This document shows, one piece after another, positions 45,708-57,034 of a stretch of DNA of 64,000 nucleotides. The stretch is from Piezodorus guildinii (lineage: Eukaryota; Arthropoda; Insecta; Hemiptera; Pentatomidae). The notes below the pieces were generated by a model that had not been told where the DNA came from, ran no database searches, and worked only from the letters and a program-made list of their open reading frames with translations. A program made the position numbers and the translations under genes. The stretch is from NCBI GenBank assembly GCA_023052935.1, contig CM041295.1, positions 163,356,366 to 163,420,365 on the forward strand, in the 5' to 3' direction. Within the stretch, counting starts at the first letter, position 1; each line of letters starts with the position of its first letter.

Positions 45708-46101
45708 TTTAAGGAGGTGAGGGCAAAATAACTACAGCCTGGCACTATTAGTACGAATGGTTCTTTTATTGTTCGTAATGATAAAAACAGTTAAATAAAG
45801 CATAGAATACTATAATACAAAAGAAGAACACAATATGAGGAGCACACACAAATCGAGATAGAGCCAACCCACAGCTGGTGGGAGGTTGCAATGGATTTGC
45901 CACTGTAAAATAAAATAATCTTTCTACTATCATAAAACACAGAAAATAAAATAATAAATAAAAATGACCTTCAATTAAATATAAAGAAAACTAAAATATA
46001 AACATGTTTGAGGCAGTGACAAATCCATTTCACATAACCTCTTTGCTCCCACCAGCTGTATGTTATAACCTCACTCCCTCACACACATCAGGCCCATCAC
46101 A
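45708..46101 (-). repeat. 3' LTR of the CsRn1-like element
   Basis: 394 bp. On the minus strand it begins TGTGATGGGCCTGATG. It contains several AATAAA-like motifs. Confidence 0.92.
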
Positions 46102-48501
46102 TCACTCCCCCCAATGACATCGGCACAGAAACGAACCTTTGGCTTCACCACCCGACCAGACCGGGTGCGATAAGGCGGTGGTGCATCCTGCTGTTCTGAG
46201 TCGAGGTCATTTGAAGGTCCGGAGTCCACTGATGTGGGAGAAGGAGTGGGGTGATCGCAGTTGCCGCTGGCCACACCAGAGGGCGATGGAGTAGGCAGAT
46301 CCCTGTTGCCGCTGTCCTCTGCCGGTCCCGGGAGAAGATGTGCTACCTTCAGGCGATCCATGGAGACGGTCTTCGGTCCCGTCGGTAACAGCAGCTTGAA
46401 TGTCTTCTCCTCCCTCGAGAGAACCTGATAAGGGCCGGTGTAAGGCGGCGTCAGCGGGCGTCGGACGGTGTCATCCCTAAGGAAAACGTGGGTGCAGTCC
46501 TTGAGGTCGCGGTGAACAAAGGTGCGAGCCGTACTGCTGCGGTGCGAGCTGGCCGGAGCGTCTTCATCGCCTCCCTCAGCGTCTTCAATGTCGCCTCCGT
46601 GTCCTCCCGCCGTTCAGAGGGTTCAAAAAATTCTCCAGGGAGGCGAAGTGGTTGGCCGAAGACCATTTCCGCAGAGCTGGCACCAACATCTTCTCTCACC
46701 GCCGACCGAAGACCCAATAGGACGGTGGGTAGCACCTTTGTCCACCCCATATTTCCCAACGTTGCTCTTAGGGATGCCTTGAGGGACCTATGCCACCGCT
46801 CCACGCACCCGTTGGACTGAGGATGGTACGCCGTAGTCCTGCTCCTCTGGATACCAAGGACGCGAGTGAGGCTAATAAAGAGGTCTGACTCAAACTGGCG
46901 CCCTTGGTCGGTAGTAATCCTTGCAGGCGTACCATAACGGGAAATCCATGTGCCCACTATTGCTTCTGCTACCTTGGTGCTTGTAATTTCCTCTAGCGGG
47001 CACGCCTCAGGCCAACGCGTGAATCGATCTATCATCGTGAGGCAATAACGCATGCCGTTGGAGAGTGGCAGAGGCCCAACGATGTCCACGTGGATATGCT
47101 CCATCCTTCCGCTGGGTGCAAAGGTACGTGGAGGAGTCACTGTGTGACGGACAACTTTCGATCGCTGGCAGAGAATGCAGCAGCGTGCCCACCTCGAGAC
47201 GTCGGCGTTCATGCCTGGCCAAAAGAAACGCTGCGTGACCAGCCGCCTCAAGGTCCGTATCCCGGGGTGACTGAGCCCATGCAGGCGGTGGAAGATCTCT
47301 TCTCGCATGGACTCAGGAACGTATGGTCGCGCTTGAGGCGTAGAGGTTTCGCAGAGGACAGACGAGGCTGTACCGGGAGGCTGGATCCAGCGAAGCTGAA
47401 GACGGCTGTTCTTCTGAAGTTCAGAAACCGACGGATCCTTCTGCTGCTCGGACGCAAGGCGCTCATAGTCCTCGGTACAGTCGATGTCCTCAACCCTCGA
47501 GAGCGCGTCGGCAACTGCGTTGTCTTCTCCAGGTACGTGGCGGATGTCGGTTGTGAACTGGCTGATAAAGTTCACCAACCGAATCCACATGGGCGTCGCT
47601 GTCTCTGGCTTCTGATAGAACGCTTGTTCAAGCGGTTTGTGGTCCGTCCAGACAGCAAAATGTCTCCCCTCAAGGTAATGGCGAAAGTGCTTAATGGCGC
47701 GGGTGGATGGCCAATAGTTCCCTGTGTACGTGGCGTACTTCTGTTGCGCTGGAGCGAGAGCCATGGAGAAAAATCCAAGAGGCCGCCAAACGTCGCCATC
47801 CTTCTGCTGCAAGACTGCTCCCATAGCTGTGCTGGAGGCATCACATACCAGGACAAGCTCAGCGTCAGCCTTAGGATGTCCCAGTACCGCGGAGTTCTTG
47901 ATGGCAGTCTTGCAGCGCTCGAACGCTTCTACGGCTTTGTTGTTCCATTCGACTGGCCTCTTGTCATTCTTCTTCGCTCCAGCAAGGAACCTGTTGAGCG
48001 GATCTTGCATTTCCGCCGCTCTGGGTATGCAACGGCGATAAAAGTTAAACATACCCAGAAAACGCCGCAGGTCCTTGATAGTAGCAGGCCTAGGATAGGA
48101 AACTATGGCCTCCACCTTCGCTGACTGGGCGCTGATGCCGGAGGAGTTTACTCTATGTCCCAGAAACTCGACCTCCTGACGAGCGAAGACACACTTCGTC
48201 AGGTTCACCGTGAGGCCGTGATCCTGCAGCCGCTGTAGCACTTCCTCCATATGTGCTTTGTGCTCCTCTTCATCTCTTGAGCCGATGATAATATCGTCGA
48301 GGAACCACCAGGCAAAGTCAACCCTCGAAGCACACGGTCCAGGAACCGTTGGAAGGTTTGCGATGCATTCCTGAGACCAAAGCACATACGGAGGAACTCG
48401 AAGAGGCCGAAAGGTGTGATGACGGCGGTCTTCGGAATATCCACCAGATATCTGACCCCGGACTTTCTGTCAGAGACGAAGAGTCGACGGTTGTTAGCCA
48501 T
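46071..48501 (-). pseudogene. pol: Pol of the CsRn1-like element, deleted and frameshifted
   Basis: The frame 48501-48205 starts [16 protein letters not shown], the lead-in to the protease, then jumps to [20 protein letters not shown] of the RT palm. The protease active site and RT fingers are gone (roughly 0.8-0.9 kb by family length). After a frameshift near 48320 the main frame 48385-46451 continues with FLDDIIIGS (RT catalytic Asp pair), RNase H (LVCDASSTAMGAVLQQ; a locally shifted patch ATYTGNYWPST replaces the usual YDRELLAI) and integrase (HGLSHPGIRTLRRL, CILCQRS, VDIVGPLP, TTDQGRQFES, HPQSNGCVERW). A further shift near 46530 leads to the C-terminal tail 46361-46071. Confidence 0.88.
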
Positions 48502-48533
48502 AGCGACGGGACCCGCCTTGTTCGCCGCTATGA

Positions 48534-49493
48534 CTAGTTTAAAGCCCTAGCCGGTTTCCAGTCGCAGGGCTGACGGCATCTGGTCGCCTTATCTCTGAAG
48601 CGTTCGTGGTAAAAACAGAGACGCCGTCTACTCTTGCTTCTAGAGCCCCTGCGATTCCGACTAGACGATCCGCTGTCCCGCCGACTTGTCCTGGCCCCCA
48701 TTTGCGCTTTTAGAGCGGCTACTTCGGCAGTCAGGTGCTCGATGGTAGCTCCTATGTCTCCTCCATCTCTTCTTGAAGGCCCCGGAGTTGGCTCCGGCTG
48801 ATAAGCCATAATCGGATTACCTGGGGGTTGCTGAATCTCCGCTATTTTATCTGCGATGCGGGCCAACTTGGTCAGATCAGTATGATCGGTAGCAGCCAAA
48901 GCCGCCTGCATTCCCTCAGGTAACCCCCGGAGCCACAGAGTACTAAGCATGTCCTCCGGGACCTTCTCTCCTGCCAGCTGCTGCATCTCTCGCAGAAATT
49001 GGGAAGGCCTCTGATCGCCCAATTTCTGCTCTTCCAGGAGTTTTTTCATCTTCCAGCTATCTGACTGCCCGAAGCTGGAAAGTAGCCGCTCTTTTAACCT
49101 TTCATAGGGCTCATTAACAGGCGGATTACGAGCCAGATCTGCGACTTGTCGAAGAGTCTGAAAATCAAGCTGGGCGATAATCAGCTGAAATTTGCTCTTA
49201 CTATTACTGATCTTACATGAGCTGAATACCGCCTCAGCTTGAATGAACCACAGATCTGGCTCTTCTCTATAAAAAGTTGGCAATCTCGCCAGCGCATTGG
49301 GGGCCGATGCTGACTCCACCTCCACTTTCTTGTCCTCCATGTCCAGCGTGAATAAATCGAATGGCATTGTAATGATATTGCCAGAAAAATAAAAAAAAAA
49401 AAGGAGAAAGAGAAGAAAAAATAATAGTTTAAAACTCACCGTCGGGGTCACCACTTTTAAGGAGGTGAGGGCGAAATAACTACAGCCTGGCAC
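48534..49493 (-). CDS. gag: Gag of the CsRn1-like element
   Basis: Open frame of 319 codons. The likely start is at [14 protein letters not shown] (about 49366), because upstream codons overlap the leader next to the primer-binding site. Capsid-like sequence: [60 protein letters not shown] and [17 protein letters not shown]. The basic tail [14 protein letters not shown] is followed by the atypical [18 protein letters not shown] knuckle characteristic of the CsRn1 group. It ends at a stop before the residual protease lead-in. It looks intact. Confidence 0.88.
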   Translation of the reverse strand: MPGCSYFALTSLKVVTPTVSFKLLFFLLFLLFFFYFSGNIITMPFDLFTLDMEDKKVEVESASAPNALARLPTFYREEPDLWFIQAEAVFSSCKISNSKSKFQLIIAQLDFQTLRQVADLARNPPVNEPYERLKERLLSSFGQSDSWKMKKLLEEQKLGDQRPSQFLREMQQLAGEKVPEDMLSTLWLRGLPEGMQAALAATDHTDLTKLARIADKIAEIQQPPGNPIMAYQPEPTPGPSRRDGGDIGATIEHLTAEVAALKAQMGARTSRRDSGSSSRNRRGSRSKSRRRLCFYHERFRDKATRCRQPCDWKPARALN

Positions 49494-49849
49494 TATTAGT
49501 ACGAATGGTTCTTTTATTGTTCGTAATGATAAAAACAGTTAAATAAAGCATAGAATACTATAATACAAAAGAAGAACACAATATGAGGAGCACACACAAA
49601 TCGAGATAGAGCCAACCCACAGCTGGTGGGAGGTTGCAATGGATTTGCCACTGTAAAATAAAATAATCTTTCTACTATCATAAAACACAGAAAATAAAAT
49701 AATAAATAAAAATGACCTTCAATTAAATATAAAGAAAACTAAAATATAAACATGTTTGAGGCAGTGACAAATCCATTTCACATAACCTCTTTGCTCCCAC
49801 CAGCTGTATGTTATAACCTCACTCCCTCACACACATCAGGCCCATCACA
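49456..49849 (-). repeat. 5' LTR of the CsRn1-like element
   Basis: 394 bp, near-identical to 45708-46101. The tRNA-Trp-type primer site is at about 49439-49453 (minus strand). Confidence 0.92.
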
Positions 49850-50388
49850 CTAATTTCTTTTTCTCCAAATTTTGAAAAATTAAACTAGTTAATACTAAAA
49901 ATAATGTGCCAAAAATAACATTTCTATTTGTAATTACCATCTGCGTTATATTATCCTGTATGTTAAATATGAATTCTCAATGAATAAGAATTATGAATAA
50001 AGTAACCACATTTACTATTACTTATATAATGTCCATAAAAATATCGAGTGTATACTGTTTCTCAGTTTTCTTAGCCCATGAAAAAAATACAATTCAGAAA
50101 TATTGACTTTATTTATTTTTTAAATAATGCAATCTGCCTTTACTAAGGGCACTTAATATTTAAAAAAATATTAACAGATCATTTACCACACTAAATACCA
50201 ATAAAAATATAATTTTTGACTTAACAGCAAAATCCATAATAAAAAAATCTGAAGAGTATTTAGTTTTCTAAGGAATTCATAAAAAAACATTTTAATTAGT
50301 TCCAATATACATGATTTGTGAAGTAAAAACAAGTGTTCACGTTTGCAATACTTTTCTCTAGATTATAATCCATTAATAAGTAAAAAAG

Positions 50389-50390
<2 letters not shown>

Positions 50391-50460
<70 letters not shown>
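50391..50460. repeat. Poly(A) run followed by (TA)n
   Basis: Roughly 37 A then about 16 TA units. It could be the tail of a decayed retroposon. Confidence 0.9.
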
Positions 50461-50469
<9 letters not shown>

Positions 50470-50918
50470 TATATATATTATAATGCATGCATGTATGTAA
50501 TGTATATGTATATAATTGAAATTAACAATAGGTTCTGATTATAGAACAAAATGTTATTAGTAGTCTACAAGTGCCAATGGCTAAATAACTGAATGAATGA
50601 GTCGTTCAATCAAACTTTTTTGAAGAAAAAAAAAATGTATAATAACAATTTTAGATCTCATATTTTCAAGAAAGAAATCTTCAAAAAATTTGAAAACTAT
50701 TTTTCTCTACTCACCTCTTCACAACGAAAAATATGAGTATATTTGAATAAAAATAAGACAATTATTTCAATAAGATAAAGGGTAAAAACTATTTGATGGT
50801 TTCTGTCTCTCTCGCACTTTCTGTCCTCTAATAAGTCAATAATTGTTGACATTCATACAAATGAATAGCACTGTAAACTTAAATAGTTTGTTAATAGAGA
50901 GGTATTTTAAAGAACTTC

Positions 50919-50951
50919 GAAAAATCCCGCATCATTTTCCAAATATCCTAA
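50919..50951 (-). repeat. Probable second mariner terminal repeat
   Basis: Reversed, it reads TTAGGATATTTGGAAAATGA then TGCGGGATT. It matches the 44722 end at roughly three quarters of positions and also ends at TA (50952-50953). About 2.1 kb remains between the ends after removing the gypsy insertion, more than the usual 1.3 kb, so other insertions must be present if this pairing is right. Confidence 0.45.
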
Positions 50952-52282
50952 TACATATCTACAGGAATTAAAACTGATGAGGTGACGGAATAAGTGATGT
51001 TTAAAGAAACAAGAGAGGAAGGTTTTACTGATGATAATAGGTTTCAAAGTCTGATATTAAGAGATAGCTCGAGTAGTATTAGATTTTTAAAAGATGCAAT
51101 TCTATGAGAGATAAAAATACAAGTAGGTTGATGAGTATCATTTTTGTAATAATTGAGTGGACATAAAGATTAGGAATATTGGTAGGATTTTTGGTTCTTA
51201 GGAATAGAAAAATAAAATAAAAAATAGAAGGTATTGCATTGCTATCAGAAATTAAGATAAAAATATCTTAATGCAACATGTTAGCAAGTATATAACTCAA
51301 ATATCATTTCGATCATCGGTAACATGCTATTATCAAAGTACTATAACCTCTTAAAAGTTTTAATTTAATTCTTCTGTTCATTATGTTTCATATATTTGTT
51401 TCCTTTTTGATGGATGTTGGAAAATAATAACATAAATAAAGTTTGAAAATAAAAGTTACTTTAATTAACTGAAAGAACGATTTATCACAATTAAAATGAT
51501 AAAAAATAAGAAATAAAAAAATAAACTTTTGCTTGATAATCAAATAAAATTAAAAAGAAAGTCCACACACACAAGATCTTTAACTATATCACCACTAAAA
51601 AAACAAGGTACACACGATTCACACAATGCAGGCAATTGGTTGGTTACCTCAGTGTTGCAGGTAAAAATTAATTTAGCAGAAGGCCCAGCCTTATCCTCAG
51701 CTGTATTTCAGGTGGCTCCATGTTTCTTTGATTGATCTGTGTAGGTTAACTTGAACACATTTAATGTTATATAAAATATAATATAATGCAAAAAGAAATT
51801 GATTATTAATAAAACTTGTTTTTATTTTTCTACATCTTAAAAATAAATGAAATAATGTAATAAAAAATTTCAATGTAAAATCCTGAAAACTAAAATGCTT
51901 TATTAAGTATGGTTTAGTTCAATTTTAATATAATAATTTGTCATAATTTATCTATTGCCACATTTTAAAATATTATTCTATAGATAAATAGTGATTTGTA
52001 TCTTATCCTCTGGTGAAGCTTGCAGTGCCTGCTGTGGTAATTGTTTTGTGGCCAGATATATATTTAGGGATAAATGTCTCTTAGCACTGACTTTGCCTCA
52101 TATCTCCTGATTAACCTCACTGTTATCCAATATTACGTTCCACAGCCCACTTGCAGTACTACACAGAAACCCCTGATGATTGCCATTTTAGACTTCATTA
52201 GAACACAGAACAATGCTTAAATATTTTCTATTTAATACCTAATTTGTGGTACGATAATTGGACTTAAGATGTCTCTTCTAAC

Positions 52283-52616
52283 TAGGGGTGGGCATAATCG
52301 AATGACGATTATCAGATCATTCGATTATTTCAATCATTCGAATTAATCGATTATCGAAATAATCGGTCTGGAGAAATGAATGATCATTCCAACTGAAGTT
52401 CTTAACGATAAACAAGGGATTATAAGGGGTTGGGATAATCGAATAACCTTTTTTTTTTTTTCTTTGCTTATCATATAAATTACATGCAAATCTGCACCTG
52501 AGCTCACCCCTCATAGAGAGGGAAATTGTGCCTCATTGTCTTTAAGAATGCATATGAATCATTCGGTTATTCGAATATTTAAATCATCGAAGTCCGATTA
52601 TTCGATTATGCCCCTA
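52283..52616. mobile_element. hAT-type MITE rich in AATCGATTA motifs, 8-bp TSD
   Basis: The ends are TAGGGGTGGGCATAATCGAA and, reversed, TAGGGGCATAATCGAATAAT. They are flanked by CTTCTAAC (52275-52282) and CTTCTAAA (52617-52624). An 8-bp duplication and a TAGGGGTGGGC-type end fit the hAT group. The interior is full of short ATCGAT/TTCGAA palindromes. No ORF. Confidence 0.7.
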
Positions 52617-53291
52617 CTTCTAAATATTTTTGACAATATAATGGGGGTTCTGTTTGTTTTTTTTCAGCTTGATTGTGGAATTCGCAATATTTTTAGTATT
52701 CAATTTTGGAATGCTGGATATTAATTGTATCCTTGACTGCATGTCCTAACTTTTTTTTAATGGTAAATTTTAACACTTGATATTTATTTAATTTTTGCTT
52801 ATTGCAAGTAATTCTATTTTTTTAAAGATTTTTATCAGTATTTTTTTTTCTCCTTTTGAACTCATAGGGGATTTGGTAATAGATGAAAAATTGGTAATTT
52901 GCGATATATAATTTGATACTCCTTACATTGTCATGTATTCAGTATAAGTAGAACTTACTTAAATTATTGAACACTCCAAACTTCGTTGGCAACAGGGATG
53001 GTCATATTCATATTTACAGCCTTGAATTTGAATATGTTCACTCTAGAATTTGTAGAATGGTTCCAATTAACACTTGGTGAATATGAATATATTAAAATTA
53101 ATACATCATGCTTATAAATTCATTTTATTGTAGTCAATGCTTACAAATTAATTTTCTGGGGCTTGAAGGCTCTTAAATTAAAATTTAATGTTATTTCGTG
53201 CAACTTGGTTATGAATAATGAAGTAAATATATAAAAATTACTTTATTCTGAGACAGACATAGTTCCTTATGATCAATAAATTTGTCACATT

Positions 53292-53540
53292 AATATAATA
53301 GGGAGTGGGATGGTCCTGGGAATAGTGCACTAGACTGCTGTTCCTTGGATCCAGAGATCAAACCAGGATAATTTATTTTGATATTTTAGCTTAGGGGTTA
53401 TCCTGAAGTTGGGAGAATCTCCTGGAACTTGCCCAGCCTCTACAGTAGGTGCCCGAAAACTGGGGAAAAACCCTGGTAGTTGTGTGTGACCTCAGCCAAA
53501 TACTCTCCCTTCATGGCCTAGAAACAATTCCTATATATGC
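53292..53540 (+). mobile_element. Possible tRNA-derived SINE of a third type
   Basis: GGGAATAGTGCACTAGACTG resembles an A box and GAGATCAAACCAGG a B box at tRNA-like spacing, followed by a less AT-rich body of about 200 bp. A single copy and no clear tail make this tentative. Confidence 0.35.
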
Positions 53541-53796
53541 TGAACCCAAGATTCTTAGTGGGTCGTTGAGTTACCATTTTATATGGATTTATATAAGAAA
53601 GGCAACAATTTGTGTTTTTTTAATAAATTTTAAACCGTAGATTTACTTGTATCCAATATTGTTTATTATCTTATTTCCCTTTTCATCTGTATCCTTCCTA
53701 TTCTAAACAATGCTGAGGGATCAATTTAATATGCTTGTTGATTTCTTAGCATCCATACCTCCTAACAAAGACACATATCTGTGGTATAGGGGATAC

Positions 53797-53800
53797 TGAT

Positions 53801-53857
<57 letters not shown>
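53797..53857. repeat. (AT)n microsatellite
   Basis: Alternating AT with one AATA interruption near 53811. Confidence 0.9.
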
Positions 53858-53858
<1 letters not shown>

Positions 53859-53889
53859 AATGTATAAACAATAGTGTTAATAAAAAAAT

Positions 53890-55545
53890 ATCAAACATAT
53901 AATATCTAACCAAACCAACTATTAATGAAACATGTATGTTTATCTAATTGATACATATGGGTCAATCCATTTGAAATCGTCCATACTTTGCCGCTCGACA
54001 TTTTTTATTTTCGTGATTTTTAGACCAGTTATTCTCTATCCTTTTGTGAGTATAAAACCACAAATAAGATTTTTTTTGGGCCAATACTTTTAGTATGCAA
54101 CCGTTTTAAGTCAGCTCCGCAGGCAAAAACATGTGATGGGAAAATCTTTCTTTGAATTTTTTGTTCCCACGACTCATTACCTACATAGTGAAGAATTTTA
54201 TTTTTAAAAATTTCGAAAATGAATAAAAAATGAGATTTTTAACAAGATTAAAGTACATAAAGGAAAAGAGACTCACTTTTAATTATTTTTTCTTATATAG
54301 CTTAGTAATAGTCCTACTTGCTGTATAAATTTCGATCTTAAGAACTTAGTCCTTTTTGTATATGAATTTTCAAAATTATCAAAAATTCATTTTTTGGGAT
54401 GTTTACACGAAACATTTATTTTATAGCAGTGTAGCTATTATATTTTTTTTATATAGAAGAATGTCACTTTACTTTATTATTTTTTATTCTATTGAGATCA
54501 TTTTAATGTTTAAAAATGAAAGAACTTTATTTTCCTACACCGAAGATGTCTTATTTACTCTTATTGTGTTGAAGATAAATAAGTTTATGACGACTTTTCA
54601 CTATTATTATTATTTATTTATTTTTCTATTATTATTATATTTTATCAGTAGACATTATCATCATTATCTCAACTTACATTTTCTTTACATTGTATATGAT
54701 GGATATTTTTTAAATATAATAGACTTATTATCTTTCTATAATGAAGATTTTGTTAATTTTATTTATAATTTAAATATTCTACTTTTTTATTTTATAGTTT
54801 TACCAATTTTATATTATTTTAACAGCTAAGAGAATTTAATAACTCCGGAACCAGCTTAGTCTCAAAGACCAAATTTATATCACTTAAACACATCATATAG
54901 ATATGTAATCTGTATTAGTTTCATAATTTTTTACTCAGTCCTTTTTGAGAAATGTTTCATGTAAACATTGCAAAAAATGAATTTTTGATAATTTTGAAAA
55001 TTCATATACAAAAAAAGGACTATGTCCTCAAGATCGAAATTTATACAGCAAGTAGGACTATTACTAAGCTATATAAGAAAAAATAATTAAAAGTGAGTCT
55101 CTTTTCCTTCATGTACTTTAATCTTATTAAAAATCTCATTTTTGAGAATTTTTTAAACAACTTTCTTCACTATTTAGGTAATAAGTTGTGGGAACAAAAA
55201 ATACAAAGCATGTTCTTATCTTATTTTTAATTTTTGTTTTGATTTTATATCTAAAAAATTACAGGAAATACAAAGATTTTCCCATCACATGTTTTTGCCT
55301 GCGGACCTGACTTAAAACAGTTGCAATACTAAAAGTATTGGCCGAAAACATTTTTATTTGTGGTTTTATATTCATGAAAGCATAGAGAATAACTGGTCCA
55401 AAAATCACGAAAATCAAAAACGTCGAGCGGCAAGGTATGGACGATTTCGAATGGATTGACCCATATGTATTGTATCAATTAGATGATAAGACATACATGT
55501 TTCATTAATTGTAGGTTTGGTTAGATATTATATGTTTCTGTTTAA
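53890..55545. mobile_element. Long inverted-repeat element F2, copy 2, inside a further palindrome
   Basis: Core element 53958-55472: both ends read GGGTCAATCCATT(T/C)GAAATCGTCC. Arms of about 450 bp can be followed, including AACATGTGATGGGAAAATC and its complement, and AAAAGTGAGTCTCTTTTCC on the right against its complement on the left. Outside the core the symmetry continues: ATAATATCTAACCAAACC at about 53900 on the left has its complement at about 55513 on the right. There is no transposase. The centre (about 54430-54900) is very AT-rich. Confidence 0.78.
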
Positions 55546-55559
55546 AGACACTACAATAT

Positions 55560-56041
55560 TTACATCGGCTGACGACAATGCAAAAAATAGAGCCATCTGA
55601 CTTGTAGCTTTGGTGGTCTTTGTCTACCTCCAACAAGCATCAGTATTTCTCAGAGCTCTGTTTTAGGCCCTCATTGTAGAATGACATAAAATATGGTATT
55701 AATTTTCCCTATGGTAGTAGAAACTCTCTCTCTCTTATAATTTACTGTTTCTACTTTTTATTAAAATTGATAGAAATTTAATAATCTGTTTCTGTCTGTT
55801 AAACGATTGTCTGTTGTATAGCCTGGCCAGAACATTAAAAATTGAGACACCAATTTCCAAAAAGTACATTTGGTACCTTATAGGACGAATTCCTATTTAG
55901 ACATAATTTGTTCTAATAGTTTAAGTTTTGTTAAAATTCATCTTCTGGTTTCATTTAAAAAACACCTTTAAAATTTATAGGCCCAGTATTTTTCTGTACA
56001 TTCTTCTCAATTAAGACGATGATGAACCTATATAAGTTGGT
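55560..56041 (+). mobile_element. Decayed RT-like sequence upstream of the RLE fragment
   Basis: A phrase like ISQSSVLGPHCRMT at about 55645 could be a relic of the VPQGSVLGP block. Everything else is broken. It probably belongs to a LINE and may or may not be the same element as 56042-57032. Confidence 0.35.
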
Positions 56042-57032
56042 ATGTCCAATAGTACCATACGGGTCAGAGGCAGAGGCCTTCATAAATTTTGCCTAAAGCA
56101 AGAATTGATGCTCAGACTATATTTCAGACAAAGTGAAGTGCCACTACATAAAATAATATGCAATCTTGACCGTACTCACACTGCTCTTAAATTAAACTCT
56201 CAAGATGCTGTGCCCACCATTGTTACAGATAGCGATTGGCTGGAAGAGTGGAGATCGAAAGCACTACAAGGAAGAATTTTCCATCAACTCCAGCAACCTG
56301 AAATCAACAAGCCATCTTCTACTCATTGGCTGGTAAAAGGAAGTCTCTTCCCAGAAACAGAAGGCTTTTTGATTGCTATACAGGACCAGGTAATAGCGAC
56401 TAGGTCTTACTCCTCTTACTACCTCTTGAAACAGCAAAATGAATCTAACGGATGCAGGCTCTGTGCTGGCACTTACAAGTCGATTCAGCACATCACTGGA
56501 GGATGCGGCATGCTGGTCGGGACAGAATACCTGAAGACGCACGAAGATGTTGCCAAGATATATCATCAGGTGATTGGTGTACAAAGAAAGTTATTAAATG
56601 AATCAAAACCGTATTACCAATACAAACCTAAAGACCTCATTCAAAGGGAAGGTATTAAAATGTATTGGAACCAATGATTTATAACTGATCACATGGTGAT
56701 CCACAGCCGGCCTGACATCCTCCTGATTGACACTAATAAGAAAAATGCTGAGTTAATTGATTTAGCTGTCCCGAATGATGGCAACACTAGTTCAGTCTGT
56801 GCAGAAAAAATTTAGAAATATCAAGCTCTAGCAGCTGAGCTAGAGGAACTATACAGGCTGGATAGTGTTATTGTGAGGGCGATTGTAATATCCAGCAATG
56901 GTTTTATACCAAAGTCCACTTTGGAAGCCACTGAGCGGCTGGGCCTATCTACAGCTGTTATAAATGAAGCTCAGAAAGCTATACTGCTGAACACAACTAG
57001 AATTGTTAAGAGTTTCCTAAATACTAAAAGGA
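56042..57032 (+). mobile_element. Non-LTR retrotransposon 3' part: zinc knuckle and restriction-like endonuclease
   Basis: Open frame 56042-56677 continues after one stop to about 57032. In order: a helical linker (EEWRSKALQGRIFHQL), the knuckle CRLCAGTYKSIQHITGGC, YLKTHEDVAKIYHQ, then FITDHMVIHSRPDILLIDTN (RPD with a following D, as in restriction-like nucleases), AELIDLAVPND, KYQALAAELEELYRLDSV and GLSTAVINEAQKAILLNTTR. This is the C-terminal half of ORF2 in site-specific-type (R2/R4-like) LINEs. It stops where Penelope-type sequence begins. Confidence 0.68.
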
Positions 57033-57034
57033 AT

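Larger units (their letters stand above)
45708..49849 (-). mobile_element. Young CsRn1-like Ty3/gypsy element, 4.14 kb, with internal deletion
   Basis: LTRs of 394 bp (45708-46101 and 49456-49849) differ at one position noticed by eye (GGGCAAAA against GGGCGAAA). TSD CTAAT is at 45703-45707 and 49850-49854. Minus-strand TGGTGACCCCGACGG right after the 5' LTR matches the 3' end of tRNA-Trp, the primer known for the CsRn1 group. A GGGGGGAGTGA purine tract precedes the 3' LTR. The coding region lacks protease and the RT N-terminal half. Confidence 0.93.
49855..52282. other. AT-rich intergenic stretch with poly(A)/(TA)n tract
   Basis: Contains A-run 50391-50427 directly followed by (TA)n 50428-50460, plus a terminal repeat at 50919. 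The short frame 51529-51735 shows no recognisable family. No exon was identified. Confidence 0.5.

Noticed and set aside
47090..48124. 344-codon plus-strand ORF
   Set aside because: Antisense shadow of the CsRn1-like pol frame, which has clear RT, RNase H and integrase motifs on the other strand.
51529..51735. 68-codon ORF
   Set aside because: Short, no splice context or family resemblance.
52671..52735. Candidate extra exon after TTTTTTTCAG
   Set aside because: It lies 9 kb beyond a well-supported terminal exon, has no good donor, and the reading meets a stop soon after.
54356..54829. 157-codon ORF rich in Phe, Tyr, Ile and Leu inside the inverted-repeat element
   Set aside because: It starts inside one arm and reads through the most AT-rich centre. 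The composition (TTT, TAT, ATT codons) is what AT-rich DNA gives by chance, and no motif is present.
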